From Microbacterium sp. Root61 (GTDB lineage: Bacteria; Actinomycetota; Actinomycetes; Actinomycetales; Microbacteriaceae), in the NCBI RefSeq assembly GCF_001427525.1, contig NZ_LMGU01000001.1:839788-903787 (forward strand): 64,000 nt of DNA, in the 5' to 3' direction. Below the pieces are notes generated by a model. It saw only the letters and a list, made by a program, of their open reading frames with translations. It had not been told where the DNA came from and ran no database searches. Shown one piece after another: positions 58,687-64,000 of this stretch (position 1 is its first letter; each line of letters begins with the position of its first letter). Position numbers and translations under genes: made by a program.

Positions 58687-60135
58687 TCAGCGCTCGACGA
58701 AGCCCTGATCCAGGATGCGGGCGACGACGCGCTCGGCCGCGTGACCGTCGTCGCGGGCGTTGAACTTCTCGCGCCACACGGCGTAGCGCTCGGCGTACTG
58801 CGCGGGATCGCCCTCCAGCACCACGCGCACGAGGTCCTCCTGGGTCTGCACGACGGGACCCGGGGCGTGGGCGGCGAGATCGAAGTAGAACCCGCGCAGC
58901 TCGCCGCGATAGTGCTCGATATCGGGCACCAGGAAGTACATCGGCTTGCCGGTGACCGAGAAGTCGAACATCACGGACGAGTAGTCGGTGATCAGGGCGT
59001 CGGCGGCGAGCAGGAGGAGCGAGGTGTCCGGGAAGCCGGTGACATCCACGACCCGCGGGCCCGCGGCATCCTTCCCCGGAAGCAGCGTGCGGGAGTGCCC
59101 GCGCACCAGCACGACGGCGTCCGCCGCGGCGGCCAGCGCCGCCGGGTCCACGAAGTCGACCATCTCGGAGCGGTCATCCCGCCACGTGGGCGCGTACAGC
59201 AGTACCCGCTCGTCGGGGCCGATGCCCAGCGCCGCCCGAGTAGCGCCGGCGTCGCCGGTGGTCAGCACGTCGTTGCGCGGGTAGCCTTCCACCCAGATCG
59301 GGCGGGTGAGGAACGCGTACGCCTTGCCGAGGATCCGGGCGGCGTACGGGTTCTGCGCCAGCAGCACGTTCCAGCGACGCGCCTCCTTGATGACCGCGGC
59401 CGCGCGACGCGGGTCGAAGCCCGGACGGTGCAGGGCGAGCCGCTTGAGCGGGGTCCCGTGCCATGTCTGCACGACCACCTGTCCGCGGCGGCGGGAGAAC
59501 CGGCGACGCAGCCAGTCGTTGACGACGATGAGCCGCGCGGCACCGCGGGCGCGCCACCACTCCGGGCTCCCGTCCACGACCGGGATCGCGCCCTCGGGCA
59601 CCTGCACCGAGAGGTCCACGACGCTCCAGTAGCGCGTCACGCCGGGGGCGAGGCGGGTGAGTTCGCGATCGATCGCCAGCGGATTGCAGCTGGCATTGCG
59701 TCCGTAGAAGCTCTCGAAGAACACCGCGTTCTCCAGCGACGCCGTCCGCGTCGCATACCGCCGCTCGAGGGCGTCCTGACCTTCGCCGGAGTCATACGCG
59801 GGGTCGACCGGCGGTCCGATCCGCAGCACGCCGTCATCGAGTTCGGCACGCAGCGTGCCCAGCTGCGCAAGAGGGACGGATGCCTCGACCTGCGCCGTGG
59901 TCCCGTCGACCAGATCGACCCGCACGCGATAGTCGCCACTCGGCAGCGGCAGCGCCGGACCGCCCCACCGCGAGGCGCGCAGTGGCAGCACCGCGGTCCA
60001 GGTCTTGCCGCGGCCGGTCAGCGTGCCGCCGACGACGGCGCGGGTGCCGCGCAGTTCGACGGCCGCGGGACGTGCACCGACCCCCGACAGGATGAGAGCG
60101 GCATCGCCGTCGCTCCGCAACCGTGCCTCGATCAT
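58687..60135 (-). CDS. CDP-glycerol glycerophosphotransferase family protein
   Basis: A 482-aa protein. An N-terminal beta-rich region (~1-140) precedes the transferase half: VVQTWHGTPLKRLALHRPGF (HGTPLK motif), LLAQNPYAARILGKAYAFLT, LLYAPTWRDDRSEMVDFVDP, VVLVRGHSRTLLPGKDAAG and LITDYSSVMFDFSVTGKPMY. These are the hallmark motifs of TagF/TagB-type enzymes, which build poly(glycerol-phosphate) chains. ATG overlaps the stop of the upstream homologue by 4 bp. Confidence 0.92.
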   Translation of the reverse strand: MIEARLRSDGDAALILSGVGARPAAVELRGTRAVVGGTLTGRGKTWTAVLPLRASRWGGPALPLPSGDYRVRVDLVDGTTAQVEASVPLAQLGTLRAELDDGVLRIGPPVDPAYDSGEGQDALERRYATRTASLENAVFFESFYGRNASCNPLAIDRELTRLAPGVTRYWSVVDLSVQVPEGAIPVVDGSPEWWRARGAARLIVVNDWLRRRFSRRRGQVVVQTWHGTPLKRLALHRPGFDPRRAAAVIKEARRWNVLLAQNPYAARILGKAYAFLTRPIWVEGYPRNDVLTTGDAGATRAALGIGPDERVLLYAPTWRDDRSEMVDFVDPAALAAAADAVVLVRGHSRTLLPGKDAAGPRVVDVTGFPDTSLLLLAADALITDYSSVMFDFSVTGKPMYFLVPDIEHYRGELRGFYFDLAAHAPGPVVQTQEDLVRVVLEGDPAQYAERYAVWREKFNARDDGHAAERVVARILDQGFVER

Positions 60136-61409
60136 GGGGTCTCGCTCTCTGCATCGTCGCGGCGGACGCTCGCGTCGCCCAGAGCCACCAGAATGGCACG
60201 GTACACGCGCTCCGTGTTCGCGCCGTCCCGGAAGGCATGCACCCGCGCGCTGAGTTCACGCGCTCGCCCGATTCGACGCTCGAGCTCTCCGTCGTCGCTC
60301 AGGACGGCGTCCAGCTGCTCGGCGGCGCCGGTCCAGTCGCGGGCCCAGTCCGTGCCCGCGACGTCGGCGTAGGTGCTGTAGAAGCCTCGCCGACGGGCAT
60401 AGGCGGTGACGTCCGGCGCCAGGAAGAGGGTGGGCAGCGGGACGAGCGACGCATCGAACGCGAGCGACGAGTAGTCGGTCACCAGTACGTCCATCGCAGG
60501 GAGCAGGGGTGTCACGTCCGAGACGAGCGCGCTGCCGAGCGTGCGCACACGCTCGGTGGGCAGCGGCGGCAGGTACTCCCCCGCGCCGAGCGGATGCGAG
60601 CGCACGAGCAGCACGGCATCGTGTCGTTCGAGCACCTCGATCACGCGACGCCACTCCTGGTCGGTCGGCACGGCAGGGTCGGGCTCGCCGTCGCGCCAGG
60701 TGGGCGCGTAGAGCACGAACCGCGCCGTCTCCCCCCCGGACCCGATCGCCGCATCGAGACGCTCCCGGGCCGCGACACGGCGTTGTGCGGACGTGCCCTG
60801 CGAGAGCACGTCGACGCGCGGCTCCCCCACGACCGGCACGCGGTCCTCCGACAGCGCGAACGCGGATTCCAGGCGCCCCCGCACGAGGTGCGAGGCGGCG
60901 GGCAGGAGGTCGATCGCCCGGACCGTCCGGCGATACAGCAGGCCGAGCAGGCGGCGCACGAGCGTCGAGTCCGGCAGGATGCCGCTGCGCACCGTCTCGG
61001 GCGAGTCCAGCCCGATCCGCTTGAGCGGGATCCCGTGCCAGAGCTGCACGATGAACGAGCCGGCGATCGCGTACCGGTTCGCGTCGCCGAAGCCGTGCGT
61101 GACCACCACGGTCCGCGCCCGCGCGGTCCGCCAGAAGCCCTGCAGGGAGTGCTTGGGAAGGGTCGGGATGCCGCGGGCCGCGGCATCCCGCGCCTCGCGG
61201 TCGGAGCCGACCAGCCAGACCGCGGGATGACCCTGCGCCGCCACGACGTCCCACAGTGCCAGCGCGCCGTCTCCGATGCCCGCGCCGCAGCCGAAGACCC
61301 ACTCGTCACGGGTGCGCGGGATGAGGGCGGTCGCGATGCGTCCGGCGATGTACAGCGGGATGCGCGTCAGCTTGCGCGCATTCCCCGCGCCGAAAGAGAA
61401 GGACGCCAC
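60132..61409 (-). CDS. CDP-glycerol glycerophosphotransferase family protein
   Basis: A 425-aa protein with GTG start 61409. TAGGCT (61416-61421) ends 6 nt upstream inside the loop of a perfect hairpin. Motifs: FIVQLWHGIPLKRIGLDSPE, FVLYAPTWRDGEPDPAVPTD, LLVRSHPLGAG, and VLVTDYSSLAFDASLVPLPT. Paralogue of the next gene; the two overlap and are probably co-translated. Likely teichoic-acid-type polymer synthesis on the inner face of the membrane. Confidence 0.92.
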   Translation of the reverse strand: MASFSFGAGNARKLTRIPLYIAGRIATALIPRTRDEWVFGCGAGIGDGALALWDVVAAQGHPAVWLVGSDREARDAAARGIPTLPKHSLQGFWRTARARTVVVTHGFGDANRYAIAGSFIVQLWHGIPLKRIGLDSPETVRSGILPDSTLVRRLLGLLYRRTVRAIDLLPAASHLVRGRLESAFALSEDRVPVVGEPRVDVLSQGTSAQRRVAARERLDAAIGSGGETARFVLYAPTWRDGEPDPAVPTDQEWRRVIEVLERHDAVLLVRSHPLGAGEYLPPLPTERVRTLGSALVSDVTPLLPAMDVLVTDYSSLAFDASLVPLPTLFLAPDVTAYARRRGFYSTYADVAGTDWARDWTGAAEQLDAVLSDDGELERRIGRARELSARVHAFRDGANTERVYRAILVALGDASVRRDDAESETP

Positions 61410-61437
61410 CCCGCGAGCCTATCGCGGGGTGGCGTCC
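61401..61437 (-). terminator. Perfect 16-bp hairpin: htrA terminator overlapping the next gene's start
   Basis: GGACGCCACCCCGCGA pairs perfectly with TCGCGGGGTGGCGTCC around a 5-nt loop (61417-61421). On the minus strand it follows the htrA stop by 16 nt and is followed by TTCTCTTTC, as in an intrinsic terminator. The downstream arm also contains the GTG start of the next gene (61407-61409). Confidence 0.8.
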
Positions 61438-61453
61438 TGTCTTGGCCGAGCCG

Positions 61454-63205
61454 TTACGGAGCGAGGGTTCCGAGCGTGACGTCGACCGTCTGGGTCTTTC
61501 CGTCGCGAACGAAGGTGACCGTCGCCTTGCTGCCGGCCGCTGCGGCGCGCACCTGCGCCGTGAGGTCGGTCGCGTCGGTGACCGGGACGCCGTTGAAGGC
61601 CGTCACGATGTCGCCCTTCTGAAGTCCGGCGGCCTGGGCAGCTCCACCGTCCACGGCCGCGTCGATGTAGGCGCCCGTGATGGTGGAGCCCTCGATCGCC
61701 GACGCGTTCTTCACGTTCGCGCCCAGCAGACCGTGAGTCGCCGCGCCGTCGGCGATGATCTCGTCACTGACGCGCTTGACGATGTCGGACGGGATCGAGA
61801 ACCCTACGCCGATCGAGCCCGCCTCGGTCGAGGTGCCACCGGCCGTGGCGATCGCCACGTTGATGCCGATGAGCTTGCCGTCGCCGTTCACGAGCGCGCC
61901 GCCGGAGTTTCCGGGGTTGATCGCCGCGTCGGTCTGGATCACGGCGATCGAGATCGATGAGGTCGCCTGCTGGCCGGTGCTGCCCTGACCGGGGATGTCG
62001 AAGTAGAACGGCCCGTTCTGTCCGTTCTGCTGACCGTTGCCGTCCTCCGTGTCACCCGTGTCGGGTGCCGCCGACGAGGCGATCTGGATGGAGCGGTTCA
62101 GGGCGCTGACGATGCCGGTGGTGACCGTGTTGGACAGTCCCAGCGGCGCGCCGACGGCGATCGTCTGGTCGCCCACGTTGAGCTTGCTGGAGTCGGCGAA
62201 CTCGATCGGCGTCAGGCCGGAGGCGTCCTTCAGCTTGATGACGGCGAGGTCGTAGGTCGGGTCGGTGCCGATGATCTCCGCGTCGTAGACACGTCCGTCG
62301 GAGGTGGTCACCCGGATGGACGCGTCCGCGGCGGCGCCGTCCAACGTCACCACGTGCGTGTTGGTCACGATGTAGCCGTCGTCGGTCAGGATGACACCCG
62401 ACCCGGTTCCGCCGGTGCTGCCGTTGGAGGCCTCGATGGTCACGACGCTCGGGAGCACCTTGGCCGCGATCGCGGTCGTGTTGGTGACCGAGTCGGTGTT
62501 GTTGACTGTGATGGTCGAGGGCCCCGCGGCGGGGCCGGAGGCCGAGTTGCTCCACAGGTTGACGCCGGCGTAGGCGCCACCGAGACCGGCGGCACCGCCC
62601 ACGAGTGCGGCGGCGACGATCAGTCCGACCACGGCTCCGGCACCGGACTTCTTCTTCGGTGTCGCGGGGGCCTCAGTGGTCACCGACCCGGTGAGCGGCT
62701 GCGTGGGCTGGGTCTGGCCCTGCGGACCCATGCCGAAGGCCGAGCCGGTCGCGTACTGCTGAGCGCCGGGCTGCGCGGGGTAGCCCGCGGGCTGCTGGCC
62801 GGCGTAGCCACCGTGCTGGCCGGCGTAGCCGGGGTGCTGCGGCCGCGGAGCGCCGTACTGCGGGGCCTGGGGGCCACCGTTGTACGCCGGGTACTGCGGC
62901 TGGGCCTGCAGGGGCTGACCAGGCTGCGCCTGGGGCTGACCGGGCTGTGCCTGGCCGGTGGGCGCGGTCTGCGCGGCCTGCCAGCCCGCGGGGGCGACGG
63001 GAGCCTGCGGCGGCACCGGCGGCGGGGTCTGCTGAACCGGTGCGCTGGGGGCGACCGGCTCCGGTGCGGGCGCGGGGGTGGTCTCGGGGGACGCCTCAGC
63101 CGCGGCGGCGGCGGGCGTGGCGTTCTGGACCTCGGATGCCGATTCGGCCTCCGGGGCGGATGCGGCAGTCACGTCGTCGGGACGGTTGCCCTGGATGTCG
63201 CTCAT
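61454..63205 (-). CDS. HtrA/DegP-type membrane-anchored serine protease with PDZ domain
   Basis: A 583-aa protein; GAGAGGAGCATCAC precedes the ATG. Residues 1-~185 are a cytoplasmic Pro/Gln/Gly-rich region with YAGQ/QPGQP repeats. One membrane helix follows (AVVGLIVAAALVGGAAGLGG). The trypsin-like domain has His (YIVTNTHVVTLDG), Asp (YDLAVIKLKDASG) and Ser (AAINPGNSGGALVNGDG). A C-terminal PDZ domain (LQKGDIVTAFNGVPVTDATD) ends the protein. It should act on misfolded exported proteins. Confidence 0.93.
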   Translation of the reverse strand: MSDIQGNRPDDVTAASAPEAESASEVQNATPAAAAAEASPETTPAPAPEPVAPSAPVQQTPPPVPPQAPVAPAGWQAAQTAPTGQAQPGQPQAQPGQPLQAQPQYPAYNGGPQAPQYGAPRPQHPGYAGQHGGYAGQQPAGYPAQPGAQQYATGSAFGMGPQGQTQPTQPLTGSVTTEAPATPKKKSGAGAVVGLIVAAALVGGAAGLGGAYAGVNLWSNSASGPAAGPSTITVNNTDSVTNTTAIAAKVLPSVVTIEASNGSTGGTGSGVILTDDGYIVTNTHVVTLDGAAADASIRVTTSDGRVYDAEIIGTDPTYDLAVIKLKDASGLTPIEFADSSKLNVGDQTIAVGAPLGLSNTVTTGIVSALNRSIQIASSAAPDTGDTEDGNGQQNGQNGPFYFDIPGQGSTGQQATSSISIAVIQTDAAINPGNSGGALVNGDGKLIGINVAIATAGGTSTEAGSIGVGFSIPSDIVKRVSDEIIADGAATHGLLGANVKNASAIEGSTITGAYIDAAVDGGAAQAAGLQKGDIVTAFNGVPVTDATDLTAQVRAAAAGSKATVTFVRDGKTQTVDVTLGTLAP

Positions 63206-63305
63206 GTGATGCTCCTCTCTGCCTTGCGATCAACAGACTGCCAACCGATTCTGTGCGTTTCATATGGCGCGAATGGGACTCACCTATGCGAGTAGCGTGA
63301 ACAGG

Positions 63306-64000
63306 ATGCGAGAGATTCCCGGAGCCTGGCGCCGCACCCTGGCCGGCGCCGGCCTGATGGCCGACGACGGTACGACCCGCCCCACCATCTTCGCGGAGAT
63401 GAGCGCATTGGCGGCCGAAACCGGTGCAATCAACCTCGGGCAGGGCTTCCCCGACGAGGACGGCCCCGCGGCGGTGCTCGAAGCGGCGCGTGAAGCGATC
63501 TCCGCCGGAGCCAACCAGTATCCGCCGGGACGCGGCCTCCCGGATCTGCGTGAAGCGATCTCGGAGCACCAGACGCGTTTCTACGGGCTGCATCCCGATC
63601 CTGACACGGAGGTCCTGGTCACCGCCGGCGCGACCGAGGGGCTCGCCGCTGCCCTGCTCGCCCTCATCGATGGTCCCGACGACGAGGTCGTCGTGTTCGA
63701 GCCGTACTACGACTCGTACGCCGCCTGTGTCGCGCTGGCCGGCGGACGTCTGGTGACGGTGCCGCTGCAGTGGCCGGACTTCCAGCCCGACCTCGACGAG
63801 CTCCGCGGCGCGGTCAACGATCGCACCCGCGTCATCCTGGTCAACGATCCGCACAACCCGACCGGCGCAGTCTTCAGCGCCGAGGTGCGCGCGGAGGTCG
63901 TGCGTCTCGCCGAGGAGCACGACGCCATCATCGTCACCGACGAGGTCTACGAGCACCTCGCCTTCGACGGCCCGCACGTGCCGATCGCGACGCTGCCCGG
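63306..64000 (+). CDS. Class I/II aminotransferase (3' end beyond the window)
   Basis: 231 codons from ATG 63306 to the edge. TAGCGT (63293-63298) ends 7 nt upstream, so the start is probably leaderless. PLP-dependent fold type I features: INLGQGFPDEDGP, ANQYPPGRGLPDLREAISEH, VTAGATEGLAAALLALI, and the cofactor-binding Asn and Asp in LVNDPHNPTGAVF and IIVTDEVYEHLAFDG. The catalytic Lys lies outside the window. Resembles DapC/methionine-type aminotransferases; exact substrate open. Confidence 0.92.
   Translation, partial: MREIPGAWRRTLAGAGLMADDGTTRPTIFAEMSALAAETGAINLGQGFPDEDGPAAVLEAAREAISAGANQYPPGRGLPDLREAISEHQTRFYGLHPDPDTEVLVTAGATEGLAAALLALIDGPDDEVVVFEPYYDSYAACVALAGGRLVTVPLQWPDFQPDLDELRGAVNDRTRVILVNDPHNPTGAVFSAEVRAEVVRLAEEHDAIIVTDEVYEHLAFDGPHVPIATLP

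Noticed and set aside
1..64000. CRISPR array, rRNA genes or insertion sequences
   Set aside because: No regularly spaced direct repeats, rRNA-like conserved segments or transposase motifs were seen; the only mobile DNA recognised is the serine-integrase element.

Overview
The window is high-GC DNA from an actinobacterium, most probably a Microbacteriaceae member close to Microbacterium. The evidence is the prfB-ftsE-ftsX-smpB and murI-rph-rdgB gene orders, the Ku/LigD end-joining pair, GTG starts, many leaderless genes (a TANNNT box ending 6-7 nt before the start codon), and frequent GGATGC/GCATCC words. The assignment is inference from gene content; no rRNA is present.

Layout. 1-1.9 kb: a tandem-domain TetR regulator (cut by the left edge) diverges from a secreted histidine-phosphatase-like protein. 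1.9-5.8 kb: smpB, ftsX, ftsE and prfB on the minus strand. 5.8-8.5 kb: two tandem MFS transporters. 8.5-10 kb: a TetR regulator divergent from an SDR oxidoreductase with a clear operator between them. 10-15.2 kb: a LuxR/TrmB-like regulator divergent from a large secreted subtilase. 15.2-25.9 kb: a Tad pilus locus (tadA-tadB-tadC-pilin-tadE-tadE-tadG) whose ATPase gene tadA is split by an integrated element of about 6.25 kb (18765-25018).

The element is the most unusual part of the window. It carries a large serine integrase beside one attachment site, a noncoding control region with repeated CGAAAT motifs, a palindrome, a promoter, a short structured RNA with a terminator, a small leader ORF overlapping the start of a primase-polymerase/helicase, a small zinc-binding protein, and a convergent two-gene cargo (membrane protein plus soluble protein) with no recognisable family. 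It has no structural phage or conjugation genes, so it looks like a minimal replicating satellite or integrative plasmid. Removing it restores the tadA reading frame.

26-31.5 kb: small membrane proteins, tRNA-Leu(UAG), a DedA protein, and divergent ku/ligD for non-homologous end joining. 31.5-36.5 kb: a CDF metal exporter, rdgB, rph, murI, pncB and a DUF3039 protein. 36.5-39.7 kb: an ABC exporter whose ATPase has a long acidic repetitive N-terminus. 39.9-45.7 kb: a nucleotidyltransferase, an EcsC-like protein, a leader-less subtilase paired with an alpha/beta hydrolase, a small conserved protein and a dienelactone hydrolase. 45.8-54.6 kb: a pyrimidine (hydantoin) utilisation locus with a nitrilase-family amidohydrolase, dihydropyrimidinase, an LLM flavin/F420 oxidoreductase and an NMT1-type ABC importer, followed by a methylmalonate-semialdehyde dehydrogenase that could finish beta-alanine breakdown. 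54.9-61.4 kb: a maltokinase-like gene, three CDP-glycerol glycerophosphotransferase-family proteins and a family 2 glycosyltransferase, pointing to teichoic-acid-like wall glycopolymer synthesis. 61.4-64 kb: an HtrA-type protease and a class I aminotransferase cut by the right edge.
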